From assembly GCA_002364755.1 (NCBI GenBank), contig DEZI01000015.1:1-29008 (forward strand): a stretch of DNA of 29,008 nucleotides. The letters run 5' to 3'. Below, piece after piece: positions 15,387 through 23,277 of the stretch. The notes below the pieces were generated by a model. It searched no databases and was not told the DNA's origin. It worked only from the letters and a program-made list of their open reading frames with translations. A program made the translations under genes and the position numbers. Positions within the stretch are counted from its first letter, which is position 1; each line of letters begins with the position of its first letter. This stretch comes from Stenotrophomonas maltophilia (GTDB lineage: Bacteria > Pseudomonadota > Gammaproteobacteria > Xanthomonadales > Xanthomonadaceae).

Positions 15387-18005
15387 TCACGCCACCCTGG
15401 CGCCTTCCAGGAAATCCTGGGCGAAGCGCTGCAGCACGCCACCCGCTTCGTAGATCGCCACTTCCTCGTCGCTGTCCAGGCGGCAGGTGACCGGCACGAT
15501 CACGCGCTGGCCGTCGCGGCGATGGATGACCAGGGTCAGATCAGCGCGCGGGGTGCGTTCGCCGACCACGTCGAAGGTCTCGGTGCCGTCGATGCCCAGG
15601 GTCAGGCGGGTGGTACCCGGCTTGAACTCCAGCGGCAGCACGCCCATGCCGATCAGGTTGGTGCGATGGATACGCTCGAAGCCCTCGGCCACGATCGCCT
15701 CCACGCCAGCCAGGCGAACGCCCTTGGCGGCCCAGTCACGCGAACTGCCCTGGCCGTAGTCGGCGCCGGCGATGATGATGAGCGGCTGCTTGCGGTCCAT
15801 GTAGGTCTCGATCGCTTCCCACATGCGCATGACCTTGCCTTCCGGCTCCACGCGCGCCAGCGAGCCCTGCTTCACGCTGCCGTCGTCGTTGCGCACCATC
15901 TCGTTGAACAGCTTCGGATTGGCGAACGTGGCGCGCTGCGCGGTCAGGTGGTCACCGCGGTGGGTGGCGTAGGAATTGAAGTCCTCTTCCGGCAGGCCCA
16001 TCTTCGCCAGGTATTCGCCAGCGGCGCTGGAGGCCATGATCGCGTTGGACGGCGACAGGTGGTCGGTGGTGATGTTGTCCGGCAGCACCGCCAGCGCGCG
16101 CATGCCGGCCAGCGTGCGCTTACCGGCCAGCGCACCCTCCCAGTACGGCGGGCGACGGATGTACGTGCTCTGCGGGCGCCAGTCGTACAGCGGGCTGACC
16201 GCGGCGCCATGCTCCACCCGCACGTTGAACATCGGGTTGTAGACCTTGCGGAACTGCTCGGGCTTCACCGCGGCCTTCACCACGGCATCGATCTCGGCGT
16301 CGCTCGGCCAGATGTCCTTCAGGCGCACCTCGTTGCCGTCGGCATCCACGCCCAGCACGTCCTTCTCGATGTCGAAGCGCACGGTGCCGGCAATGGCATA
16401 GGCGATCACCAGCGGCGGCGAGGCCAGGAAGGCCTGCTTGGCGTACGGATGAATGCGGCCATCGAAATTGCGGTTGCCCGACAGCACGGCCGTGGCGTAC
16501 AGGTCACGGTCGATGATTTCCTGCTGGATCTTCGGGTCCAGCGCGCCGCTCATGCCGTTGCAGGTGGTGCAGGCGAAGGCGACGATGCCGAAGCCGAGCT
16601 GCTCCAGGTCCGGCAGCAGGCCGGATTCTTCCAGGTACAGCTGCACGGCCTTCGAGCCCGGTGCCAGCGACGACTTCACCCACGGCTTGCGCTGCAGGCC
16701 GCGCGCATTGGCGTTGCGTGCCAGCAGTGCGGCGGCAATCACGTTGCGCGGGTTGGAGGTGTTGGTGCAGCTGGTGATGGCGGCGATGATCACCGCGCCA
16801 TCGGGCATCAGGCCCTGCGCCTGCTCGGCCTTGCCCGCTTCCAGCTTGACTTCGTCGGCGATGCCGCGCTCGGCCAGCTCGGCGGTGGCCACGCGCTTGT
16901 GCGGGTTGGACGGGCCGGCCATGTTGCGCACCACGCTGGACAGGTCGAAGTGCAGCACGCGCTCGTACTGCGCGGTGGCCAGGTCATCGGCCCACAGGCC
17001 GCTGGTGCGTGCATAGTTCTCCACGAGCGCCACCTGCGACTCCTCGCGGCCGGTCAGGCGCAGGTAATCGATGGTCTGCGCATCGATGTAGAACATCGCG
17101 GCGGTGGCACCGTATTCGGGGCACATGTTGGAGATGGTGGCGCGGTCACCGATGGTCAGTGCCGCGGCACCCTCGCCGAAGAATTCGAGCCAGGCGCCGA
17201 CCACGCGCTCCTTGCGCAGGAACTCGGTCAGGGCCAGCACCACGTCGGTGGCGGTGATGCCCGGCTGCGGGCGGCCGCTCAGTTCGACGCCGACGGTGTC
17301 GGGCAGGCGCATCCACGAGGCGCGGCCCAGCATCACGTTCTCCGCTTCCAGGCCGCCAACACCAATGGCGATCACGCCCAGCGCATCCACGTGCGGGGTG
17401 TGGCTGTCGGTGCCCACGCAGGTATCGGGGAAGGCCACGCCGTCCTGCACGTAGACCACCGGCGACATCTTCTCCAGATTGATCTGGTGCATGATGCCGT
17501 TGCCCGGCGGGATCACGTCGACGTTCTCGAACGCCAGCTTGGTCCAGTCAATGAAGTGGAAACGGTCTTCGTTGCGGCGATCTTCGATCGCGCGGTTCTT
17601 CTCGAACGCCTGCGGATCGAAACCACCGCATTCCACCGCCAGCGAGTGATCGACGATCAGCTGCACCGGCACCACCGGATTGACCTTGGCCGGGTCACCG
17701 CCCTTGTCGGCGATCGCATCGCGCAGGCCGGCCAGATCCACCAGCGCGGTCTGGCCGAGGATGTCATGGCAGACCACGCGCGCGGGGAACCACGGGAAAT
17801 CCAGGTCGCGGCGGCGCTCGATCAGCTGCGCCAGCGAGTCAATGAGCGTGGCCGGATCGCAGCGGCGCACCAGATTCTCGGCCAGCACGCGCGAGGTATA
17901 CGGCAGCGTCGCGTAGGCGCCGGGCTGGAGCGCGTCGACGGCGGCGCGCGCATCGAAATAGTCCAGCGTGCTGCCGGGGAGGTTCTTGCGGTAATCGGTA
18001 TTCAT
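15387..18005 (-). CDS. acnD: AcnD, Fe/S-dependent 2-methylcitrate dehydratase
   Basis: This 872-residue aconitase-family enzyme of the 2-methylcitrate cycle has the [4Fe-4S] ligands C413 (in TSCTNTSNP), C479 and C482 (in ACTTCNGMSG), and a C-terminal swivel domain with GSSRDWAAKG. It starts NTDYRKNLPGSTLDYFDAR, the AcnD signature that separates it from ordinary AcnA. It dehydrates 2-methylcitrate and needs PrpF; together they replace the iron-independent PrpD. I start at ATG 18005; the open frame continues 75 residues upstream but overlaps prpC and is unlike the family. No strong ribosome site is seen. It lies 97 bases after prpC in the operon. Confidence 0.96.
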   Translation of the reverse strand: MNTDYRKNLPGSTLDYFDARAAVDALQPGAYATLPYTSRVLAENLVRRCDPATLIDSLAQLIERRRDLDFPWFPARVVCHDILGQTALVDLAGLRDAIADKGGDPAKVNPVVPVQLIVDHSLAVECGGFDPQAFEKNRAIEDRRNEDRFHFIDWTKLAFENVDVIPPGNGIMHQINLEKMSPVVYVQDGVAFPDTCVGTDSHTPHVDALGVIAIGVGGLEAENVMLGRASWMRLPDTVGVELSGRPQPGITATDVVLALTEFLRKERVVGAWLEFFGEGAAALTIGDRATISNMCPEYGATAAMFYIDAQTIDYLRLTGREESQVALVENYARTSGLWADDLATAQYERVLHFDLSSVVRNMAGPSNPHKRVATAELAERGIADEVKLEAGKAEQAQGLMPDGAVIIAAITSCTNTSNPRNVIAAALLARNANARGLQRKPWVKSSLAPGSKAVQLYLEESGLLPDLEQLGFGIVAFACTTCNGMSGALDPKIQQEIIDRDLYATAVLSGNRNFDGRIHPYAKQAFLASPPLVIAYAIAGTVRFDIEKDVLGVDADGNEVRLKDIWPSDAEIDAVVKAAVKPEQFRKVYNPMFNVRVEHGAAVSPLYDWRPQSTYIRRPPYWEGALAGKRTLAGMRALAVLPDNITTDHLSPSNAIMASSAAGEYLAKMGLPEEDFNSYATHRGDHLTAQRATFANPKLFNEMVRNDDGSVKQGSLARVEPEGKVMRMWEAIETYMDRKQPLIIIAGADYGQGSSRDWAAKGVRLAGVEAIVAEGFERIHRTNLIGMGVLPLEFKPGTTRLTLGIDGTETFDVVGERTPRADLTLVIHRRDGQRVIVPVTCRLDSDEEVAIYEAGGVLQRFAQDFLEGARVA

Positions 18006-18102
18006 GGGCTGGCGGAGTACTTGAGGCGGGCCGGGTGCCGTCGAAGCGGCAACGAAGGGATCCGGCCGGCGCGCGGCCAGCCGGATGGGTACAGCAGATG
18101 GA

Positions 18103-19260
18103 TCAGGCGCGCTTGTCGATGGCGACGAACTCGCGATCTTCCGGGCCGGTGTAGTTGGCGCTCGGGCGGATGATCTTGCCGTCGATGCGCTGCTCGACGA
18201 TATGCGCGCTCCAGCCGGCGGTGCGGGCAATCACGAAGAGCGGAGTGAACATCGCGGTCGGCACGCCCATCATGTGGTAGCTGACGGCGCTGAACCAGTC
18301 CAAGTTCGGGAACATCTTCTTGATGTCCCACATCACCGTTTCCAGGCGCTCGGCGATGTCGTACATCTTCATGCTGGACTGTTCTTCGGACAGCTCCCGG
18401 GCCACGTCCTTGATCACCTTGTTGCGCGGATCGGACACGGTGTAGACCGGGTGGCCGAAGCCGATCACCACTTCCTTGCGCTCGACGCGGGCCTTGATGT
18501 CTTCCTCGGCTTCATCGGGGCTGTCGTAGCGCTTCTGCACTTCGAACGCCACTTCGTTGGCGCCGCCGTGCTTGGGGCCGCGCAGCGCGCCGATGCCACC
18601 GCAGATCGCGCTGTACATGTCGCTGCCGGTGCCGGCGATGACGCGGCAGGCGAAGGTCGAGGCGTTGAACTCGTGCTCGGCGTACAGGATCAGCGAGGTG
18701 TGCATCGCCTTCACCCACGAATCCTGCGGCTTGTCGCCGTGCAGCAGGTGCAGGAAGTGGCCGCCAATGGAGTCATCGTCGGTTTCCACGTCGATGGCGC
18801 GGCCGTTGTGACTCCAGTGGTACCAGTACAGCAGCATCGAACCGAGGCAGGCCATCAGCTTGTCGGCGATGTCACGCGCGCCCGGATGGTTGTGGTCATC
18901 CTTTTCCGGCGCCACGCAGCCGAGCACGGACACGCCGGTGCGCATCACGTCCATCGGGTGCGCCGACGGCGGCAGCTCTTCGAGCGCGGCCTTCACCGCG
19001 GCCGGGATGCCACGCAGCGACTTCAGCTTGGCCTTGTACGAGACCAGTTCGGCACGGGTCGGCAGCTTGCCGTGCACCAGCAGGTAGGCGATTTCCTCGA
19101 ACTCGCTGGTATTGGCCAGGTCCAGGATGTCGTAGCCGCGGTAATGCAGGTCGTTGCCGCTGCGGCCGACGCTGCACAGCGCGGTGTTGCCGGCAGCGGT
19201 GCCGGACAGGGCGACGGACTTCTTCGGCTTGAAGGTCGGGGTTGCGGTCGTATCGTTCAT
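18103..19260 (-). CDS. prpC: PrpC, 2-methylcitrate synthase
   Basis: This 385-residue citrate-synthase-family protein has the short PrpC length and N terminus (KKSVALSGTAAGNTALC). The catalytic residues expected for the family are H231 (PKHGGANE), H270 (GFGHPVY) and D321. It condenses propionyl-CoA with oxaloacetate to 2-methylcitrate in the cytoplasm and is the committed step of the cycle. GGAGGG lies just before ATG 19260, in the loop of a small perfect hairpin (19261-19277). The gene follows prpB by 36 bases and precedes acnD. Confidence 0.97.
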   Translation of the reverse strand: MNDTTATPTFKPKKSVALSGTAAGNTALCSVGRSGNDLHYRGYDILDLANTSEFEEIAYLLVHGKLPTRAELVSYKAKLKSLRGIPAAVKAALEELPPSAHPMDVMRTGVSVLGCVAPEKDDHNHPGARDIADKLMACLGSMLLYWYHWSHNGRAIDVETDDDSIGGHFLHLLHGDKPQDSWVKAMHTSLILYAEHEFNASTFACRVIAGTGSDMYSAICGGIGALRGPKHGGANEVAFEVQKRYDSPDEAEEDIKARVERKEVVIGFGHPVYTVSDPRNKVIKDVARELSEEQSSMKMYDIAERLETVMWDIKKMFPNLDWFSAVSYHMMGVPTAMFTPLFVIARTAGWSAHIVEQRIDGKIIRPSANYTGPEDREFVAIDKRA

Positions 19261-19277
19261 GTTTTCCCTCCGAAAAC
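19261..19277 (-). promoter_or_regulatory. prpC ribosome site presented in a hairpin loop
   Basis: On the minus strand GTTTTC-GGAGG-GAAAAC forms a perfect 6-bp stem directly against the prpC ATG, and the five-base loop is exactly the Shine-Dalgarno core. It could expose the site to the ribosome or time initiation; the short A/T-rich stem may also be chance. Confidence 0.5.
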
Positions 19278-19296
19278 TGATGGTGCAGGGTACTGC

Positions 19297-20190
19297 TTAT
19301 TTCTTGGCGGCGAACAGGGCGTCGAGCTGCTGTTCGAAAGCGTGGTAGCCGATGCGGTCATACAGTTCTTCACGCGTCTGCATCGCACCTACCACGCTGC
19401 GCTGGTGGCCGTCGCGACGCACCGACTGGTAGACGTTCTCGGCCGCCTTGTTGGCGGCGCGGAACGCCGACAGCGGGAACAGCTGGATGGCCACGCCGGC
19501 CGAGGCCAGTTCGTCGCGGCTGAACAGCGGGGTGGCGCCGAATTCAGTGATGTTGGCCAGCACCGGCACCTTCACCGCATCGACGAAGCGGCGGTAGGTG
19601 TCCAGGTCATAGGCGGCCTCGGCGAAGATGCCATCGGCGCCGGCTTCGACGCAGGCGATGGCGCGCTCGATGGCCTTGTCCACGCCGTCCACCTGGATGG
19701 CGTCGGTGCGGGCGATCAGGAAGAAGTCCGGATCGGTCCTGGCATCGGCGGCAGCCTTCACGCGGTCGACCATTTCACCCTGCGAGACGATTTCCTTGCC
19801 CGGGCGGTGACCGCAGCGCTTGGCGCCGACCTGGTCCTCGATGTGGCAGGCGGCCGCGCCGGCCTTGATCAGCGACTTTACGGTGCGGGCGATGTTGAAC
19901 GCGCTCGGGCCGAAGCCAGTGTCGATGTCCACCATCAGCGGCAGGTCACAGACATCAGTGATGCGGCGCACGTCGATCAGCACGTCTTCCAGGGTATTGA
20001 TGCCCAGGTCCGGCAGGCCCAGCGAACCTGCAGCGACGCCGCCGCCGGACAGGTAGATGGCGCGGAAGCCGGCGCGCTTGGCCAGCAGGGCGTGGTTGGC
20101 GTTGATCGCGCCGATCACCTGCAGCGGCGATTCGGCAGCCAGCGCCTCGCGGAATCGGGCACCGGCGGAAGAAGGAGTGGAAGCGGTCAT
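19297..20190 (-). CDS. prpB: PrpB, 2-methylisocitrate lyase
   Basis: This 297-residue member of the isocitrate lyase/PEP mutase superfamily has the family length, the nucleotide of the active site loop KRCGH at residues 124-128, SGGGVAAGSLGLPDLG (49-63), and the metal-site pattern DIDTGFG (88-94). It splits 2-methylisocitrate into pyruvate and succinate, the last step of the cycle. It is the first gene of the operon, so its upstream region (20191-20342) controls the whole set. Only a weak GGA lies before ATG 20190. Confidence 0.97.
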   Translation of the reverse strand: MTASTPSSAGARFREALAAESPLQVIGAINANHALLAKRAGFRAIYLSGGGVAAGSLGLPDLGINTLEDVLIDVRRITDVCDLPLMVDIDTGFGPSAFNIARTVKSLIKAGAAACHIEDQVGAKRCGHRPGKEIVSQGEMVDRVKAAADARTDPDFFLIARTDAIQVDGVDKAIERAIACVEAGADGIFAEAAYDLDTYRRFVDAVKVPVLANITEFGATPLFSRDELASAGVAIQLFPLSAFRAANKAAENVYQSVRRDGHQRSVVGAMQTREELYDRIGYHAFEQQLDALFAAKK

Positions 20191-20223
20191 GCGGCAATCC
20201 AGGTTGGGAACGGAATAGAGGGC

Positions 20224-20238
20224 GCAAGCACCATGCCA
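20224..20238 (-). promoter_or_regulatory. Sigma-54 (-24/-12) promoter of prpB-prpC-acnD-prpF
   Basis: On the minus strand TGGCATG-GTGC-TTGC matches the RpoN consensus TGGCACG-N4-TTGCW at all but one of the fixed positions before the last. The invariant GG (20237-20236) and GC (20225-20224) have the required 10 bases between them. Transcription would start near 20212, giving a leader of about 22 bases. A sigma-54 activator, PrpR, is encoded divergently. Confidence 0.85.
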
Positions 20239-20243
20239 AGCTG

Positions 20244-20256
20244 CAAGCGGTTGATT
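20244..20256 (-). promoter_or_regulatory. IHF binding site (core consensus)
   Basis: On the minus strand AATCAACCGCTTG fits the IHF core WATCAANNNNTTR exactly. It lies between the -24 box and the TGAAAC activator boxes, where IHF bends DNA in many sigma-54 promoters. Confidence 0.65.
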
Positions 20257-20282
20257 TCAAAGACATGACCATGCTGAAGCGA

Positions 20283-20321
20283 TGAAACAAATGAAACAGT
20301 GAAACGGATGTATCATGAAAC
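20283..20321. promoter_or_regulatory. Four TGAAAC boxes, probable PrpR enhancer (UAS)
   Basis: TGAAAC occurs at 20283, 20292, 20300 and 20316, spacings 9, 8 and 16, all on the same strand. They lie about 70-110 bases upstream of the predicted prpB start, the right place for a sigma-54 activator. Binding by PrpR is inferred from position. Confidence 0.7.
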
Positions 20322-20342
20322 GTCGTCACCCAGACTGCCGCC

Positions 20343-21926
20343 ATGTACCTGCCCCGCTCGCCCCTGCGCCACGCCGATGCCGACCCCGGCCGCCCGGTCA
20401 TCTGGACGGTCAGCGTCTCGCGCCTGACCGGCCTGCTCGGTGATGTCATCCCCGAGTTCGATCGCCGCGCGCGCATCGAGCAGATCAACCTGGGCTTTGA
20501 GGAAGCGGTGGACGTGATCGGCCAGCGCCTGCGCCGCGAGCACTGCGACGTGGTCATCGCCGGCGGCTCCAACGCGGCCTGGCTGCGCGGGCGGCTGGAG
20601 CTGCCGCTGGTGCCGATCCAGGCCAACGGCTTCGATCTGATGGAGGCGCTGGCCCGTGCCCGCCGGATCGCCCCGCGCATCGGCCTGGTCACCCACGCCA
20701 GCGACGTGCCGGTGTTCAGCAACTTCCAGCACAGCTTCGGCCTGGATATCGAGCACCGCCGCTTCGTCACCCGCGAAGATGCGCGCGATTGCATTGCCGA
20801 TCTGCGCGCCAACGGCATCGAGGTGATCGTCGGCACCGGCATGGCCATCGACCACGCCGAACAGATGGGCCTGCCCGGCGTGCTGCTGTACTCGGCCGAT
20901 TCGGTACGGCAGGCGTTTGAACATGCGCTGGAACTGACCCAGGCGCTGGCCCGCTCCGGCGGCAGCCGCCCGGTCGCGCGCCGCCGCACCGCTCAGCGCA
21001 GCGATACGCACGCCCTGCTCGGCGACAGCGAGGCGATGGCGCAGGTACGCGCGCAGATCGCGTTGTACGCGCCGCATGACAGCACTGTGCTGGTGACCGG
21101 CGAAACCGGTACCGGCAAGGAACTGGTCGCACGCCAGCTGCACGCGGCCAGCGGCCGCCGAGGCCGCTTCGTGGCACTGAACTGCGGTGCGATCAGCGAA
21201 TCGCTGCTGGAAGCGGAGCTGTTCGGCTACAGCGATGGCGCCTTCACCGGCGCGCGCCGCGGTGGGCGCGTCGGCCTGGTCGAGGCCGCCGACGGCGGCA
21301 CCCTGTTCCTCGATGAGATCGGCGAGCTGCCACTGCCACTGCAGACCCGCCTGCTGCGGGTGCTGGAGGAGGGCGAGGTCCTGCGCGTGGGTGCCACCGA
21401 ACCGACGCCGGTGGACCTGCGCGTGGTGGCCGCGACACTGCAATCACTGGAACAGCGCGCAGCCGCCGGCAGCTTCCGCCGCGATCTGTATTACCGGCTC
21501 GCCGCGCTGCGCATCGCCCTGCCCTCGCTGCGTGCGCGGCGCGCGGATATCCCCTTGCTGGCACAGCATTTCTTCCGCCAGCTGCGCGGCATCGACGCGC
21601 CACTGGGCGAGGAGGCAATGGGCGTACTGACAGCCGCCCAGTGGCCCGGCAACGTGCGCGAACTGCGCAACCTGGTGGATCGCCTGCGCATCCACTGGCA
21701 GCAAGGCGAAGGACTCATTGATGCCGCGCGCCTGCGGCAGCTGGCGCCGGAGCTGGTGAATGAAGGTGCGGCGGCGCTGCCGCTGGAAAGCAACGGCAAG
21801 CGCCCGCCGCGCGCGCAGCTGGAAGCGCTGCTGCAGGAGCATCGCAATGACCGCGAAGGCATGGCGCAGGCGCTGGGCGTGTCGCGCACCACCCTGTGGC
21901 GCTGGCTGCGCGCGGAGGGTTTGTAG
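20343..21926 (+). CDS. prpR: PrpR, sigma-54-dependent propionate catabolism activator
   Basis: This 527-residue protein has the three PrpR domains: an N-terminal PrpR_N sensor (about residues 1-200), a sigma-54 AAA+ domain (about 225-455) with Walker A GETGTGKE at 253-260, the sigma-54 contact loop GAFTGA at 299-304, and FLDEIGELPL as Walker B, then a C-terminal Fis-type helix-turn-helix (about 495-525). Characterised PrpR senses 2-methylcitrate and activates prpBCDE. It is divergent from prpB with a 152-base gap. ATG 20343 has no clear ribosome site. Its stop codon TAG is formed by the GTAG head of a SMAG element. Confidence 0.96.
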   Translation: MYLPRSPLRHADADPGRPVIWTVSVSRLTGLLGDVIPEFDRRARIEQINLGFEEAVDVIGQRLRREHCDVVIAGGSNAAWLRGRLELPLVPIQANGFDLMEALARARRIAPRIGLVTHASDVPVFSNFQHSFGLDIEHRRFVTREDARDCIADLRANGIEVIVGTGMAIDHAEQMGLPGVLLYSADSVRQAFEHALELTQALARSGGSRPVARRRTAQRSDTHALLGDSEAMAQVRAQIALYAPHDSTVLVTGETGTGKELVARQLHAASGRRGRFVALNCGAISESLLEAELFGYSDGAFTGARRGGRVGLVEAADGGTLFLDEIGELPLPLQTRLLRVLEEGEVLRVGATEPTPVDLRVVAATLQSLEQRAAAGSFRRDLYYRLAALRIALPSLRARRADIPLLAQHFFRQLRGIDAPLGEEAMGVLTAAQWPGNVRELRNLVDRLRIHWQQGEGLIDAARLRQLAPELVNEGAAALPLESNGKRPPRAQLEALLQEHRNDREGMAQALGVSRTTLWRWLRAEGL

Positions 21927-21987
21927 AGCCGAGCCGATGCTCGGCTGCTTCTCCGGGAACATCAGCCGAGCATGGGCTCGGCTCTAC
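21923..21987. repeat. SMAG dimer overlapping the prpR stop codon
   Basis: GTAGAGCCGAGCCGATGCTCGGCT and its inverted partner AGCCGAGC-ATG-GGCTCGGCTCTAC flank a short spacer. The TAG of the first GTAG (21924-21926) is the prpR stop codon. The element fills the 74-base gap between the convergent prpR and doxX genes and may terminate both. Confidence 0.9.
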
Positions 21988-22000
21988 AGGGTGCGTGCCG

Positions 22001-22462
22001 TCAGCGCGCGCAGCGTGCCTCAACGGCGAAACGGCCACTGCCCACTGCCGCAATCCACAGCAACAGCACGCCCAATGGCACCTCGCTCAGGTAGAAAAAC
22101 CAGCTCAGCCAGTCCGGCACGCTCAGTCCGGCCGGGATGCGCGCAATGCCATCGGTCAGTGCAGCCACCGCGCAGATCGCTGCGAGCGACAAGGCGGACG
22201 GTCGACTCAGAAGCCCCAGCACCAGCAGGCCACCGGCAATCCATTCAATGGCCCCCAGCACCGGCGCACTGAACACCGGGAATGGGATGCCTGCATCGAC
22301 CAGCGTATGCACCATGCGCTCGCGTCCCGCATCGGTGAACACCTTGTTCCAGCCGGATACGCAGAACATCACCCCGGCGACGATGCGGGCGAGCAGCAGC
22401 AGGTACGCCTCCATGCCAACACGCGGGGATGGCACGGCAAACAGGCAACGCCAGGACGGCAT
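22001..22462 (-). CDS. DoxX family membrane protein
   Basis: This 153-residue protein has four hydrophobic segments and the DoxX family pattern: LLLLARIVAGVMFCVSGWNKVF near the start, IPFPVFSAPVLGAIEWIAGGLLVLGL in the middle, and a C-terminal helix ending at a basic tail. DoxX proteins are small membrane proteins linked to redox or thiosulfate/quinone chemistry; the function here is unknown. I chose ATG 22462 because GGAG lies 5 bases upstream; an internal ATG at 22414 would start right at the first helix (137 residues) but has no ribosome site. The nearest upstream gene on the strand is pdxH, 175 bases away with SMAG elements between, so it is probably a separate unit. Confidence 0.85.
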   Translation of the reverse strand: MPSWRCLFAVPSPRVGMEAYLLLLARIVAGVMFCVSGWNKVFTDAGRERMVHTLVDAGIPFPVFSAPVLGAIEWIAGGLLVLGLLSRPSALSLAAICAVAALTDGIARIPAGLSVPDWLSWFFYLSEVPLGVLLLWIAAVGSGRFAVEARCAR

Positions 22463-22555
22463 GGCAACTCCGGAAGTCGAGGGCAATCCCCGAACTGTGC
22501 CAACGGGTTGCCTGACCGCACATGAAGCGAGCCGGTCCATTCGCGACAACCTGCC

Positions 22556-22588
22556 TTTGTAGAGTCGAGCATGGCTCGACTCTACAAA
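22556..22588. repeat. SMAG monomer with 15-bp perfect stem
   Basis: TTTGTAGAGTCGAGC and GCTCGACTCTACAAA pair perfectly around ATG. The flanking T and A bases make it resemble a bidirectional intrinsic terminator. It lies between pdxH and doxX. Confidence 0.9.
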
Positions 22589-22593
22589 ACATC

Positions 22594-22615
22594 GCCAACC
22601 AAGGTTGGCGGCTAC
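22594..22615. repeat. GGTTGG-type REP palindrome
   Basis: GCCAACC-AA-GGTTGGC followed by GGCTAC has the same stem type as the pair at 14098-14150 and the same CTAC end. It lies 5 bases after the SMAG monomer and 22 bases downstream of the pdxH stop codon. With the monomer it occupies most of the gap 22463-22637. Confidence 0.75.
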
Positions 22616-22637
22616 CCGGGCGTCGGCGCGGCTTCAC

Positions 22638-23237
22638 TCACGGGTACAGCAGCCTCTTGCTCCAGCGCCCTTCGGCCCCGGCTTCGTAGCACCAGCGCTC
22701 GTGCAGGCGGAACTGCGCGCCGTACCAGAACTCGATGCGGTCAGGCACCACGCGCAGGCCACTCCAGCCCTCCGGACGCGGCACGTCCTTGCCCTCGAAA
22801 CGGGCTTCGACCTCGGCCACGCGCGCATCGAACTCCTCGCGCGTCGCCAGCGTCTTCGACTGCAGCGACGCCCACGCGCCGATCTGGCTCATGCGCGGAC
22901 GGCTGGCGAAATAGGCATCGGCCTCGACATCGGCCACCTGCTCCACACGCCCTTCGATGCGCACCTGGATGCCAGCCTCGCGCAGGCTGCGCCACAGGAA
23001 CAGCAGCGCCGCCTGCGGATTGGCCTGCAGTTCCTGGCCCTTGTGGCTGTCCAGATGGGTGTAGAACACGAAACCGCGCTCATCGAAGGCCTTCAGCAGC
23101 ACGGTACGCGCCGACGGGCGGCCCTGCGTATCGGCGGTGGCCACGGTCATCGCGTTGGGCTCGACCTCGCGGCTCTGCTTAGCCTCGTCGAACAGGGCGG
23201 CAAAGGTGGACAGGGCTTCGGCGTAAAGGTCGCTCAT
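22638..23237 (-). CDS. pdxH: Pyridoxine/pyridoxamine 5'-phosphate oxidase
   Basis: This 199-residue FMN enzyme converts pyridoxine or pyridoxamine phosphate to PLP. The family motifs are present: RTVLLKAFDERGFVFYTH (FMN site), SHKGQELQANPQAALLF, the signature RPRMSQIGAWAS.QS, VPRPEGWSGLRV and a C-terminal FRLHERW.Y. The canonical RQVRIEG reads AGIQVRIEG here, a small insertion that I recall as usual in xanthomonads. Length is near the norm (about 200-218). It is divergent from the kinase gene with only 40 bases between the starts. The ribosome site is weak (AGAAG). Confidence 0.95.
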   Translation of the reverse strand: MSDLYAEALSTFAALFDEAKQSREVEPNAMTVATADTQGRPSARTVLLKAFDERGFVFYTHLDSHKGQELQANPQAALLFLWRSLREAGIQVRIEGRVEQVADVEADAYFASRPRMSQIGAWASLQSKTLATREEFDARVAEVEARFEGKDVPRPEGWSGLRVVPDRIEFWYGAQFRLHERWCYEAGAEGRWSKRLLYP

Positions 23238-23277
23238 GGTTCGCTTCTTCTCACACGGATTGGGCTATTGTGGCGGC

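Noticed and set aside
18060..18086. Imperfect hairpin between prpC and acnD
   Set aside because: The outer ATCCGGC/GCCGGAT stem is only 7 bp around a GC-rich interior with no T run; it is not distinguishable from background in this GC-rich gap.
14052..18173. Plus-strand open frame of 1373 codons opposite prpF and acnD
   Set aside because: Same kind of antisense shadow; both genes on the other strand have clear domains and catalytic residues.
18006..18230. 75-residue N-terminal extension of acnD
   Set aside because: It overlaps the prpC 3' end, has a Ser/Ala/Pro-rich composition, and the family starts at the ATG at 18005.
18085..20268. Plus-strand open frame of 727 codons opposite prpC and prpB
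   Set aside because: Shadow of two well-supported enzymes. It also runs into the prp control region.
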